Shown here: positions 21,375 through 33,030 of the stretch, one piece after another | How positions within the stretch are numbered: position 1 is the first letter of the stretch | Layout of the letters: each line of letters begins with the position of its first letter | Assembly: GCA_037447655.1 (NCBI GenBank) | Contig: JBBHKE010001834.1 | Location: forward strand, 62,001-126,000 | DNA: 64,000 nt | Direction: 5' to 3' | DNA from: Zygnema cylindricum | Taxonomy: Eukaryota; Streptophyta; Zygnematophyceae; Zygnematales; Zygnemataceae | The notes under the pieces: generated by a model | Database searches by the model: none | What the model saw: only the letters and a program-made list of their open reading frames with translations | What the model was told of the DNA's origin: nothing | Translations under genes and position numbers: made by a program

Positions 21375-22196
21375 CAGCTGAGTTTTCCTCTTTTTGTGAC
21401 CACCTACGTTAAACGATGTTTAATACAAATATCTTTGTTAGCACGAACTCAAATTTGTGTTAGAAAATTGTATTCGGTTTTTTTTAACTATTTTTGTGAG
21501 CGTTAACAACGTAAAGTGTTTGATAACACTATTGTTGTTAACATAAACACAAACTTGTGTTATAAACATGGTTAGGAGTTTATTTTACCTCTTTTTGTGA
21601 CCGCAAACAATAAACTTGTTTGTTACAAATAAGCGCAAAGACAAATCGGAGATATAAACATAGTTTAGAGTTTATTTTATCTATTTTTGTGAGCGTGAAC
21701 AATAGAAAGTGTTTGTTACCACTATTGTTGTTAGCACAAACACAAACTTATGTTACAAACATGGTACGGAGTTTTTTTTTTCCTCTTTTTTGACCACGAA
21801 CAATAATTGTTGTTTGTTTCAAATATCTTTGTGAGCACAAACTCAAAATTGTGTTAGAAACATGGCTTGAGGTTTTTTTTAACTATTTTTGTGAGCGTTA
21901 ACAATGTAAAGTGTTTGATAAAATTATTTTTGGTAGCGCAAACACAAACTAGTGTTACAAACATGGTTTGAGGTTTATTTTACCTCATTTTGTGACCGCA
22001 ATCAATGAATGATGTTTGTTACAAATATCTTTGTTAGCGAATACTAAAATTTGTGTTAAAAATATGGTTAAAGGTTTTGTTTAACTATTTTTGTGAGCGT
22101 TAACATTATAAAGGGTTTCTTACCACTTTTGTTCTTAGCGCAAACACAAGCTTGAGTTACAAGCATGGTTCAGATTTTTTTACCTCATTTTGTGAT
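21375..22196. repeat. Satellite block 1 (~202-bp dimeric unit)
   Basis: The leftmost block of the tandem satellite, about four diverged dimers. Typical words are CTCTTTTTGTGACC, GTTTGTTACAAATATCTTTG, ACTCAAATTTGTGTTAGAAA and ATTGTTGTTAGC. It uses the older TTGTTTGTTAC form rather than ATGTTTCTTAC. It ends at the GTGAT target duplication of element D. Confidence 0.9.
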
Positions 22197-22573
22197 TGTT
22201 GTTCTAAGATAACTAGTGCATGTGGAGCTGCAGCAGTAGTAGTAAAAGTAGACATAGCTTAAGCAGAAGCTTTTCAAGAAGTCCCCACAAAACACTATAT
22301 TTTACTACTTCAATACCTCACAGATTACTTAACTTTACCACAATACAGATTCTAACTCACAAGTCCAATTATCACAAAACTCAACACATAAGAATCTCAA
22401 CTTACAGATTGTTAACTCCCAAAGTTACAGCCAAATTGACCCAGTAAACCATAAGATATAGGACGTGCAAGTTTCCCAAAAACTACCTTTTGGTTTCCCT
22501 TATCTCAAAATTGGATACAAAAATATTTCTAAGTCTTAATCTTTATACATTGAGAGAGCATATACTTCCCATT

Positions 22574-23376
22574 TGTTGTCTTTTGGAAAGCTTTTAGTCT
22601 TAGAGCAACGCAACAGCGCAGCAACTATACAGCTGCTATACAGCAGAGCAGCTGCTATACGGAAGAGCAACGCAGCTGGTATACAGCAGAGCAGCGCAGC
22701 TGGTATACAGCAGAGCAGCTGCTATACAGCAGAGCAGCGTAGCAGCAGAGCAGCGCAACAGCGAAGCTGCAACACAAACAAGACAACGCAACCACGATTA
22801 TATTTGATATGGTCCGTACGGTCAACGCAGCGTCTGATATTCTTAATGTGATTCTGTACAGATAGAGCAACTGCGATAGATACGATTCTAATAAACTTAG
22901 TGGGTAACTCAGTGGTAACTTAGTGGGGTAACTCAGTGGTAGCTTAGTGATAGCTCAGTGGTAGCTTAGTGATAGCTTAGTGGTAGCTTGACAGATTAGT
23001 GGTAGCTTGGTGGTTTGACGTACCTCCCAAGTACAATGGCATTGCCAGTTCAACACAAATATAAGACTTAGGACTCAGAACATATTATGTATCCAGACTT
23101 CCATGTAGTAAAACTGCACACAGTTTTTAGGAAACTTCTGAGTATTATATCTTGAGTGTTGTTCGGTCAATTGTGTTGAAACTTTGGGAGTTGTCTGTGT
23201 TTATGCTACTCTATATTGTGATAGAGTTTTGTGAGGTTTTGGATGTTTATATAAGAATTGGTGAGCACTTAAGAACAGCTGTTTGGTAGGATTCTTGATA
23301 GCTTCTGAGAGTGTATCATGTCTACTTCTACTACTACTGCTGCTCCTCCACCTGCACCGGTGGTTGTACAACAACA
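22574..23376 (+). mobile_element. Solo LTR (803 bp) nested in the D 3' LTR
   Basis: It starts TGTTGTCTTT and ends GTACAACAACA, flanked by a perfect 5-bp duplication CCATT (22569-22573 and 23377-23381). The right end contains an ATG at 23318 followed by 59 nt of gag coding sequence (MSTSTTTAAPPPAPVVVQQ), then stops at the LTR end with no primer site. It is therefore a genuine LTR-to-LTR deletion product of a family related to D and E. The U3 holds CAGCTGC-rich repeats (about 22605-22780) and short TAGTGGTAGC repeats (22898-23015). Confidence 0.93.
22898..23015. repeat. ~10/20-bp repeats in solo LTR U3
   Basis: Repeated variants of TAGTGGTAGCT, CAGTGGTAGCTTAGTGATAG and TAGTGGGGTAACT, about ten in a row with ~10-bp steps. 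They lie in the upstream regulatory part of the solo LTR and may be amplified promoter elements, which is inference. Confidence 0.8.
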
Positions 23377-24009
23377 CCATTATCCAATCAAACGTTAGAA
23401 CCTTGAATAGTAGTACTGTACTATAATACGACAAGGTACACTAGCGTACTTCCAAAACCCTATTTCCAACTAGCCTAAAAATGAATAGTGAAACACTATT
23501 TTCTAAAGTGCTACACTAAAAAAATAATCTCTTCAGGTATTTACATCTTGCTGCTGTACATAAAATGTTGCTTGCTCCGTTAGCAACCTCAAATACTTTG
23601 AACTTCCTGTGGTAAACTAGTACAGCTATCTGGGACGATTACAAAGCTCCTCGTCATCTGTGGTCCTACTCAAAATTCCCGCCGTTAATTTGATACGAAT
23701 CGATGTCTGATATTTCTCATTTGGTATCAGTGTTCCCAGATGCCCGGTTTAACTTCCGGCCGCCCGATCCGTCGAATTCAGTCGTCCGATAGATGACATG
23801 TGGCCATGACCATTCCGCGTTTCTTGCACTGTCTAAAAACCGACGAGTGTATATGTGACCGTACTAATACTCTTTGAGAAAACCTTCTACTGTCACACTA
23901 TTCAAGGTAAATATTACATTTCAAACTACACCAAAATATTCTAAGTACTTAGGCTTCCCTCATAGCTCTATATACTGAAGACAAAGCTTTCAAAAACAAC
24001 ACTCCCTTA

Positions 24010-25570
24010 AAGCTTTAGTCACAGTTATTCAATTAGACCAATAGCCTTTCTACAAAACTGTAATTTAGGTGGAAAAAGAGCTTTAGTTAACATATCTTTA
24101 ATCATGTTTTTATCCGGTAAATAGCACATTTTAATGACCTTTGCAAGCACATTTTCACGGAGAAAATGCAATGTGATATCCATGTGTTTGCTCTTAAAGT
24201 GATGGCTGGGTTTAGAGGCTATGTCAATTGCTGCCTGGTTGTCGCACCAGAAGACTTGAGGACCAGATTGCATATGTTCTAATTCCTGCAAAAGTGCTTT
24301 TACCCACAAGAGTTTCTGGATGGCAGAACTTGCTGCCATATATTGAGACTCCATAGTCTACTGGGCGGTGACCTGCTAAAGTTTGCTGCTTCAGCAGCAA
24401 GTACCATTTCCAATCTGTAGAACAAATCTAGTGGTGGATTTCGTGCTGGGCATGGCTCCATTACTCGTATCGCTCCAAGTTTTCAGCTTGACTTCCTCTC
24501 CTCCGAGGATAAGTTTAAGATTCCGAGTTCCTGCCAAGTACCTCAGGACTCTTTTTGCAGCTTCCCGATCTGCCCGTTTAGGATTCTACAGACTCTTACT
24601 TAATGCTCCAATAGCTGCTGCCACATCCGACCTAGTACAATTCATAAAATATATAAGAGATCCAACTACCTGCCTATATGGTTTTGAGGCCATGAACTCC
24701 TCATCCTCCCCTGACTCTAGCATTTTATCGACAAGAATGCTTGACTCAAAGTCAAATCTCTTTAACTTCTGTCTGTATTCCATAGGAGTGACATATCCTT
24801 TAGCTTCTTTCATATCAAACTTTTCAAGCATGGAACTTATAGCCTCCTTTTGAATTAACATGATTTGCCTATTACTTTTATCTCTCTCTACCTGTATTCC
24901 TAAAATGTATTTAGCCTCACCGAGGTCTTTCATCTCAAACCTTGATTTCAGGGCGCACTTGATCCTATTTATTTTATCTATGGATTTGCTGATAAGCAGC
25001 AAATCATCTACATAAACAGCAGTATATAGTATTCCATCCTCTCCTTGTAAAACATAAACATAATGGTCTGAACTGATACTTTTGAAACCTAGTTTTGTGA
25101 GGAACTCATCTAACTTTAGGTTCCACTGTCTCGGGGCCTGTTTGAGCCCATACAAGGATTTCATCAGTTTACATACTAGGTTTTCTTTTCATTTTTCTAC
25201 ATACATTTCTGGTTGCTGCATATAGATAGTTTCTTGTAGCTCTCCATGAAGGAAAGCTGTCTTAAAGTCCATTTGATGGACTTCTATGTCTTTAATAACA
25301 GCTAAACTGAGTAAGATTTTGACAGTTGGGAACCTTACCACTGAAGAAAAAGTTTCCTCAAAGTCGATTCATTTTTTTTTTATTGTAACCTTTGGCCACA
25401 AGTCTGGCCTTGTACTTTTCAATTGTGCCATTTGGGTTTAATTTCACTTCAAAAACCCATTTACTCCCGATGGCTTTCCGGTCCGGAGGTAGATCCACCA
25501 GCTCCCACGTTTGAGCTTCCATTATAGACTTCATTTCGTCGTTTGCTGCTTCAATCCAGTGAGTCATTTT
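24010..25570 (-). pseudogene. pol: Reverse transcriptase-RNase H, element D
   Basis: On the minus strand: TWELVDLPPDRKAIGSKW (about 25500), [13 protein letters not shown]-type sequence with K for R (25390), [20 protein letters not shown] (25160-25100), the catalytic YVDDLLLISKS (near 25010), then RNase H with an MESQYMAA segment at 24354 and the conserved WCDNQAAIDIASKPSHHFK stretch near 24250. Frame breaks lie near 25370 (a run of A), 25185 and 24590, and there is a stop before 24354. The region would copy genomic RNA into cDNA and degrade the RNA strand. Confidence 0.9.
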
Positions 25571-25619
25571 CGTTGAAGAGAAGGCCTCCCGGATGGCCTG
25601 AGGTTCTCATAGGTTAGCA

Positions 25620-27250
25620 GATTAGGCAAAGTGGGAACTTGATTTGAGGCGATTGCTAGTTCTCCTTCCCCGCGGAAAATTTGAGGCGGAGACCAAAAGA
25701 TGTCTTGCGTTTCTTTGTTGTTTTGTTGCTAGTTGTGACTGATCCTGTACCTGGTCTCCTTGCTCCATTTGTTGTGGAAGACTAACTTGAGTTTCCGAAA
25801 GCACCTCATCTGCAAGAGGTTGTTGAACAAGTGGATAGAACACTGTTTTCTGCGTGTCAAAAAGAACATATTCTTGAGATTTTTCTGCAACCTGATTTTC
25901 TGTCATAGAGAATAAATATGTCAATTCTGCCTCATCTTTTATAATAATGTTCCTAGACACTACTATCTTATGCTTTTCTAAAACATTAACTTTATAGCCC
26001 TTCGAATTATCATCATACCCCATAAGAATACTTGGCATACCTTTTGGTTCCATTTTCCAAGTATTTGGGGATGTGTTTAAAATAAAGCATTTACTACAAA
26101 ATACTCTAAAATGACTGACATGTGGTTTTATACCTGTCCATAGTTCAAAATGTGTAGTATTGACTGAACGAGATGCAATTGTTTTCTTGATATAAATTGC
26201 ACAGTTTGCGGCCTCAACCGAGAATTTCAAATCTATATTCTTATCAGCTAGCATAGATCTAGCACATTCCGTAATGGTCCTGTTTAGTCTTTGAGAGACA
26301 CCATTTTGCTGAGGAGTGTTAGAGACTGTCAGCTGAGGATTGATCCCTTCATCCAACAGAAAGTTTTCAAATTCATTTGACATATACTCTCATCCATTAT
26401 CTGATCTAATTTCCAGAATCAAAACTTCATGCAGTTTCTCCACCCAAGCCTTGTAATGTTTGAAGTGGCCGAACACTTCACTCTTTTCTTTCATGAAGTA
26501 CACTTTTGTGAACCGAGAGAAATCGTCTGTAACAGCAACCATGAAACGAACCCCCCCTGCAGAAGGGACCTGTGCTGGTCTAAGAACATCCGAATGAATT
26601 AATTGTTAAACTTTTGTAGAACTTTGATCTGATTGCTGGGGAAAAGGCAACTAATGAATCTTTCCTAAAGAACAACCATCACAACATTTTACTGGCTGAT
26701 CTATTAGTGAAACACCTTTTATTTTACTAGCTTAAACCATTTTTGATAGCGTGTCATAGTTAACATGGCCAAGCCTTTTATGCCATAATTCATTCTCAGA
26801 TTGTACACCAGAATAGAGAACATCATTTTTTTTAGTATCTGCCATATCCATACGATACATTTTGCTTCCATCTCTAGTTCTTGTGACTGCTATCTTGCCT
26901 AGCTTGCTCACAACCTGCCTACCTTCTTTAAGGGAGATCTCAAAACCTTTACTCTCAACCAAAGAAGTAGAAAAAAGGTTCTTTTTGAAATCAAGAACAA
27001 ACAAAACATTATGAAGTGTTCTTTCTACAGGTTTCCCTCCTACATCAACCAGCAATGAGACATCACCCTGTGCAGTCGTCTGCACACTCATTCCACAAGC
27101 ATAGTAAATATTTCTTACAAGTGTTGACCTCAGATTTGTGAAAAGCGATTTTTTCTAGCACATATGTGCTGACGCTCCGGTGTCCATTATCCACCCTGTG
27201 TCTTTGGAGCCTTCCATTGCCGCCGCCGTTGGAAACAACTCCGAATCATC
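25620..27250 (-). pseudogene. pol: Protease-integrase, element D
   Basis: The protease motif WIMDTGASAHMC lies near 27190-27155 and is followed by a stop. The integrase HHCC domain includes HKRLGHVNYDTL near 26785. The catalytic second Asp block is broken by a TGA directly after DNG (about 26395). In the block PQQNGVSQRLNRT the third catalytic Glu of the DD35E triad is replaced by Gln (near 26295), which would abolish strand transfer. The linker to RT is Gln-rich (about 25870-25650). Confidence 0.88.
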
Positions 27251-28235
27251 CTGGTGAATGAAGCTCAAAGACTCATCTTCTTCAATAACAGATGATGAAA
27301 ATAATGAGTTGTTTTGTAACCGCTGACCAGAAATGCATTGGTTAAATTGACTCTGTTGACATCATGGCCTATATAATCCTGTCGTATTTGCCTTTTTGAG
27401 TTTATTTGCCTTTTTGAGTTTAAGACAGTACCGATAACCATGACCTCTTTCTAAACAGTAAAAATAAGCAGTAAAATAATGTCTATTCTGATTTTGATTA
27501 AAATGTTTAAAATGACCCTGATTCTGGTTAAATTGATTCCTTTGCCGATTAAACTGAATTCTCCTCTTATTAAACTTTCCCTTCTTGTCAAAGTTTGTGT
27601 TTAATGCTTCTACGTTCTTTTCTCTACTAAGCATCTTTGACGTAGACTCTTTTTAAGTATGATATTAATAGCTAACTCAAGAGTCAAGTTAGACTTGTCA
27701 TGCTTTTTCAATTCAGTAGATTCATCCTTCATGTTACTAAGAAGACCCCTAATTATCAGTGCATCTTGCAAGAAATCAGAAAAAGAACCTCCAGCATAAG
27801 CATGAGCATCAATGAGAGCTCTCAAATTGTCCGTATACTTGGCCATTCTTCCCCCCGAGTATTTGTAGTCCCATATCTTTCTAGCCAACATAAGTTCCTC
27901 CTGAACATTCGCCTTCTCATAAGAGGTCTTTAGCGACCTCCAAATGTCAATCGCCTTTTTCATTTTGATCCTCGACATGACCATGTTCTCCGAAAGGCAG
28001 ATTTTGAGAGTATTTCGAGCTTGTGAATTCTTTTTCGCCCATGTTGGATCAGCCTCATCAAGTGATTTATCCAAAATATCCAGCAAACCTGCAATTTCAA
28101 AATGTGACTCAACCATATCCGCCCAGTATACTTCTGTCCATTAAAAATAGGAATTCTTGAAGACAGGCCCATAACCTGTTGTTCTATGACAACTGGTGCA
28201 GGTGGAGCTGCAGCAGTAGTAGTAGAAGTAGACAT
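27250..28235 (-). pseudogene. gag: Degenerate gag, element D
   Basis: Translation would start at the ATG at 28235, inside the LTR: MSTSTTTAAAPPAPVVIEQQ, then VMGLSSRIPIFNGQKY, where the V-M-G codons are the primer site. A frameshift follows near 28135. The capsid domain continues (DILDKSLDEADPTWAKKN near 28060) with an RNA-binding Asn/Gln-rich segment and a knuckle whose first Cys is lost (AYFYCLERGHGYRYC near 27470). Gag would form the virus-like particle. Another break lies at about 27635. Confidence 0.88.
28166..28176 (-). promoter_or_regulatory. Primer-binding site, element D
   Basis: On the minus strand GGTTATGGGCC follows the LTR terminus CAACA with no gap. It is an 11-base complement of the initiator tRNA-Met anticodon arm. 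The same bases encode Q-V-M-G of Gag. Confidence 0.8.
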
Positions 28236-29135
28236 AGCTTAAGGAGAATTTTTTCAAGAAGTCCAGTTTACTTAACTTTACTACACTACAGATTTTAACT
28301 CACAAGTCAATAAACACAAAACTCAGCACATAAGAACCTCAACATACACACTATTAACTCCCAAATTTACAGCCAAATTGACTTCGTAAACCATAAGATA
28401 TAGGACCTGCAAGTTTCCCAAAAACTGCCATTTGATTTCCCTTATCTCAAAACTGGATACAAAAATATTTCTAAGTCCTTATCTTTATACTCTGAGAGAG
28501 CACATACTGCCCATTAGCTAATCAGATTTCAGAACCTTGAATAGTAGTACTGTACTATAGTACGACAAGGTACACTAGCGTACTTCCAAAACCCTATTTC
28601 CAACTAGCCTAAAAATGAAAAGTGAAACACTATTTTCTAAAGCGCTACGCTACAAAATTAATCTCTTAAGGTATTTACAATTTGATGCCGTACATAAAAT
28701 GTTGCTTGCTCCGTTAGCAACCTCAAACACTTCCAACCTGCAGTGGTAAACTTCTACGACTATTTGGGACGCTTACGAAGCTCCTCGTCATCTGTGGTCC
28801 CCCTCAAAATTCCCGCCGTTAACTTGATGCGAATCGACGTCTGGTATTTGTCATTTGGTAACAGTGTTCCTAGATGCCACGTTTAATTTCCGTCCGCCTG
28901 ATCCGACGAATTCAGTCGTCCGATAGATGACATGTGGCCATGACCATTTCGCGTTTCCTGCACTGTCTAAAAACCGACGCGTGTATATGTGATCGTACTA
29001 ATACTCTTTTAGAAAACCTTCTATTGTCACACTATTTAAAATAAGTATTACATTTCAAACTACACCAAAATATTCTAAGTACTTAGGCTTCCCTTACAGC
29101 TCTATATATTGAAGACAAAGCTTTCAAAATCAACA
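28177..29135 (-). mobile_element. 5' LTR of element D (959 bp)
   Basis: Terminal CAACA at 29131-29135 (complement of the start TGTTG) and TGTTG at 28177-28181 (complement of the end CAACA). It holds the gag ATG at 28235-28233, so 59 nt of the LTR are coding. It contains the GGACCACAGATGACG motif near 28785-28800, related to the GGACCACAAGYG repeats of other LTRs. It differs from the 3' LTR at many scattered positions, so the insertion is not recent. Confidence 0.92.
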
Positions 29136-30425
29136 GTGACCACGAACAATAAACGTTGTTTGTTACAAAAATCTTTGTTAGCGCATGCTCAAATTTTTAT
29201 TAGTAACATGGTTTAGGATTTATTTAAACTCTCTTTGTGTCCATAGGCAATAGACTTTGTTCATAAATATTTTTGTAGTTAACGCAAACACAAATTTGTG
29301 TTGAAACCAAAGTTTAGGGGTTATTTTTACTGTTTTCTTGAGTGTAATAATAACGATATTTTTGTTAAAAAAATTGTTTTTAGCTCAAACACAAATTACA
29401 TTTATAAACATCGTTTAAAGTTTATTTCATCTCTTTTTGTGACCAAAAAAAATAAACGTGGTTTGTTACAAATATCTTAGTTGGCGCAAACTCAAATTTG
29501 TGTTAGAAACATGGTTTAGGGTTTTTGTTATCTATTTTCGTGAGAGTTAACAATATAATGAGTTTCTTACCACTATTGTTGTTAGCACTCACACAAAATT
29601 GTGAATTTCAAACATGGTTTGGAGTTTGTGTGACCGCAAAAAATAGTTGTTGTTTGTTACAAATATCTTTGTCAGCACAAACTCAAATTTGTATTAAAAT
29701 CATAGTTTAGGGTTATATTTTAACACTTTTTGTCTGCGTTAACAATGTAAAGTGTTTGATAACACTATTGTTGTTAGCGCAAACACAAATTTTAGTTATA
29801 AACATGGTTCGGAGTTTATTTTTCCTCTTTTTCTGACCACGAGCAATAAACGTTGTTTGTTACAAATATAAATTGTTAGCCCACACTCAAATTTGTGTTA
29901 GAAACATTGTTTAGGGTTTTTTTTACTCTTTTTGTGAGCCTTAACAATTTTAAGAGTTTTTTACCACTATTTTTGTTAGTGCAAATAGAAAGTTGTGTTA
30001 CAAACAAGGTTTGGAGTTTATTTTACCTCTTTTTGTGACCGTGAACAAAAAAAGTTGTTTGTTACAAATATCTTTGTTAGCGCAAATTTGTGTTTGAAAC
30101 ATGGTTTTGTGAGTGTTAACAATGTAAAGTGTTTGATAGCACTATTAGTGTTAGCGCAAACACAAACTTGTGTTAAAAACATGGTACGGAGTTTATTTTA
30201 CCTCTTTTTGTGACCGGGAACAATAAACGTTGTTTGTTACAAATATCTTAATTATTGCAAACTCAATTTTGTGTTAGAAACGTGGTTTAGGGTTTTTTTA
30301 AACTCTCTTTATGTGGATAAGCAATAAACTTTGTTCGTAAATATTTTTGTAGTTAGCGCAAACTCAAATTTGTGTTAAAATAAAACTTTAGGGGTTTTTT
30401 TTATTGTTTTTGTGAGCGTCATGAT
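29136..30425. repeat. Satellite block 2
   Basis: Continuation of the satellite between elements D and E, about six dimers of the TTGTTTGTTAC type. Half-units show the alternating CACAAACTTGTGTTA and ACTCAAATTTGTGTTA forms. Several units also carry an extra variant with GTAGTTAACGCAAACAC and ATAATAACGATATTTTTG. Confidence 0.92.
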
Positions 30426-31452
30426 TGTTGTAATTTATAAATCTTTATTTCAGTCAATAGGGGAAAAAATAACTTAGGATATTTTTCCTAGTAGTCTGCT
30501 ATAATACTTACCTCAAATAGTGTTATAGTAGCAAAAGGTACAGTAGAGTGTATCGTACTTTTGCAGGGACACGTGTCGGCAAAATAACGTATGCAAGTTT
30601 TTCGTAGTAGCGCCGACAGTCAGCCATACGTGTCAAAAAGTTGACGACGCGATTCACATGATCGGACGAACGGGATCTGTCTCGAGTATTTCGGAAACGT
30701 ATGGTACAGCTCGACGGTACCATCGTCGATCGAATTTGCTCCAACGGACGCGATTCACCAAGGACCACAAGCGCGATTTACGAGGGACCACAAGCGTGAT
30801 TCGCGTGGGGCCACAAGTGACGAATCACTCAGGTGCTTCGTACTACATGACCACATTTGGCTTGACTTTAGCGGTCACCGCTGACTAAGCATTTGGAACG
30901 TTTTTTGTACGGTTAGAACGTTTTGTGTACGGTTCAATTTCTGTAAATATCTGAATAACATTAGTTTGTAGTTTAGTGTGATAAAAAATAGTGTATCATT
31001 AATCACGTTTTTAGAAAATAGTATTTAGGTTTTTAAGGTACAGTAACGTACAGGTAGGATGCTTTGTCGTTAGTCAGGATAATAACCGTAGTAACGATTA
31101 CCCGAATTAGTGTAGATCAGAAGATTCACACTGTGAGTATATAGCTTAGGACTTAGACAATTTTGTAGTATCCAGTTTTGGGAATATGATTTTCTAAGGG
31201 CAATTTTTGGGAAACTTCCACATCATATCTTATGGTTTACTGGGTCATTTGGGCTGCAATTTTGGGAATTGTCATTTTACTGTATTTTGTATCACTGTGG
31301 CAAATTTGAAGCTTATTGGCTTTCTGAGTCATATTTTGTGTCAGTTCTAAGTTGGCTGTTGAGTAGGTACTTTGATAGTTTCTGCTGTTTTTATGTCTAC
31401 TTCCACTACTATTGCTGGTTCTCCGTCTGCAACGGTGGTTGTAGAAGCAACA
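30426..31452 (+). mobile_element. 5' LTR of element E (1027 bp)
   Basis: It starts TGTTGTAATTTAT and ends GAAGCAACA right before GGTTATGGGCC. The gag ATG at 31393 lies inside, 60 nt from the end; a single extra G (GAAGCAACA against GAACAACA) explains the one-base difference from the 59-nt rule and shifts the frame. Three imperfect repeats around GGACCACAAGCG (30757-30825) lie in U3 and are also present in the 3' LTR. Confidence 0.92.
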
Positions 31453-32370
31453 GGTTATGGGCCTTTCGTCAAGAATTCTTATCTTTAATGGTCAAAAGTA
31501 TGCTTACTGGGCGGCGATGGTTGAATCGTCGTTTGAAACTGCTAATTTATTGTGGGTCTTGGATGGCTCCCTTGATGAAACAGATCCAACTTGGGCGAAG
31601 AAGAATTCAATGGCAAGGAACAATCTAATCCTTTGTATTTCAGGAAATTCGGTCATGTCGCGACTGAAAATGAAGAAGGTGAGGGAGATTTGGACGTCTC
31701 TGAAATCCGCTTTTGTGAAAGCGATTGTTCAAGTGGAGCTTTTGGTGGCTGGAAAAATTTGGGGATACAAATACACAGGGGGAACTATGGTAGAGTATTG
31801 TGACAATTTTCGTGCGCTCATTGATGCTCACTCTTCTGCTGGGGGGTCATTTCCTGAGTTTCAACATGCAGCTTTGCTTATTAGAGGTCTGCCTAGTAGC
31901 ATGAAGGGTGTGTCTAATCAGTTAAAGAGTCATGATAATGCTAGCTGGTCATTTCAGTAAGCATATAATCTTATATTAGAGGAAAAACCAAATACTAAAC
32001 TCCTTGAGGGAGAAGGAAAAGTTGAAGCATTTGCAACAGAATTTGACAAAAGAAATCAGTTCAATCAGAATAGGAATCAATTTAACCAGAATCAGAATCA
32101 GTTTAATCAAAGACAGAATAGGCCATCTACTACTTGTTTCTATTGTTCTGAGAAGGGTCACGGATACAAGTACTCTCCTAAATTGAACAAGGCTAATGAG
32201 ACAGGTTTATACAGACCAGGTTGGCAATTGAGCCAGTATCACAAAGGTTTTTTTGGAAATTCTTCCCGTGGAAATGCTCTTTTTTCAGCTTTTGCAACTG
32301 ATGCAGATGATTCACTAAGCTTCAATGAGCAAGAGGAGGCGGAGTTATTTACTATGGCGGCTGCCATGAA
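31393..32370 (+). pseudogene. gag: Gag, element E
   Basis: The start in the LTR reads MSTSTTIAGSPSATVVVEA and is frameshifted by one base at the LTR end. The correct frame continues MGLSSRILIFNGQKYAYW at 31457 (capsid domain) through SLDETDPTWAKKN and RALIDAHSSAGGSFPEF, with a stop at 31960. The nucleocapsid part is Asn/Gln-rich with the knuckle CFYCSEKGHGYKYS near 32134, in which the last Cys is Ser, so zinc binding is likely lost. The role would be particle assembly and RNA packaging. Confidence 0.88.
31453..31463 (+). promoter_or_regulatory. Primer-binding site, element E
   Basis: GGTTATGGGCC sits directly after CAACA. It is an 11-base complement of the initiator tRNA-Met anticodon arm and identical to the site in D. 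Confidence 0.8.
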
Positions 32371-33030
32371 GGGTCCAAAGGATGCAGGATGGATCATGGA
32401 CACGGAAGCGTCTACCCACATGTGTTGGAACAAGGCGGCTTTTACGAATATGCAGCAAACATCTCCAAGGAGTATCTACTATGCTTGTGGCATGAGTGTT
32501 GAAACCTCAGCTCAGGGTGATGTATCTTTGATGGTAGATGTGGGGGGGATGTCGGTAGAGCAAACCCTTCACAATGTTTTGTATGTTCCAGACTTTAAGA
32601 AAAATCTATTTTCTACATCATTAGTGGAGGCCAAAGGCTTTGAGGTTGTTCTAAAAGGAGGGAGACAGGTTGTTAGCAAGAAAGGGAAAGTAGCAGTAAT
32701 AAGGACTAGAGATGCTAGCAAAATGTACCGGATGGACATGGCTGAATATAAAAAAATGATGTTCTCTACTCCAATGTCCAATCTGACAATGAGTTGTGGC
32801 ATAAAAGATTAGGGCATATGAATTATGATAGTCTTAAGAAAATGGTAAATTTGGGAAAAGTCGAGGGAGTTTCTCTCAGTTCTCATCCTATAAAATCATT
32901 TGATGGTTGTTCACTTGGCAAGATTCACAAATTGCCAATTCCACAGGAAACGGACCACAGATCGGAGAAAGTTCTACAACTAATACACATTGATGTTCTC
33001 AGTCCTTTACAAGTGGCTTCAGCTGGAGGC
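32371..33030 (+). pseudogene. pol: Protease and N-terminal integrase, element E
   Basis: The protease active site reads WIMDTEAS with Asp at 32399-32401: the Gly of the D-T/S-G triad is Glu, which should inactivate the enzyme. The frame continues through MSVETSAQGDVSLMVDVGG and LHNVLYVPDFKKNLFSTS to a break near 32770. The integrase HHCC domain follows in another frame (HKRLGHMNYDSLKKM near 32797, CSLGKIHKL near 32912; the motif reads DGCSLGK) with the first catalytic Asp in IHIDVLSP. It stops at the solo LTR; SAGG before it joins VHYMVTF after it. Confidence 0.88.

Larger units (their letters stand above)
22197..24001 (-). mobile_element. 3' LTR of element D (interrupted)
   Basis: Without the nested insertion (803 bp plus a 5-bp duplication) it is about 997 bp. 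It aligns with the 5' LTR at 28177-29135 along its whole length, including the gag ATG (complement at 22253-22255), which sits 59 nt before the LTR end at 22197. The minus-strand polypurine tract (complement of CTCCCTTAAAGC from 24002) adjoins the other end. The conserved start codon in the downstream LTR is a copy effect, because gag translation would use the 5' LTR. Confidence 0.9.
22197..29135 (-). mobile_element. Ty1/copia element D (6.94 kb with nested solo LTR)
   Basis: A near-complete minus-strand retrotransposon inside the satellite. Termini are TGTTG...CAACA and the target duplication is GTGAT (22192-22196) and GTGAC (29136-29140), one mismatch; the satellite consensus there is GTGAC. 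Order on the minus strand: LTR, gag, protease, integrase, RT, RNase H, polypurine tract, LTR. The 3' LTR is interrupted by a solo LTR. Stops and frameshifts in every domain make it inactive. Confidence 0.93.
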
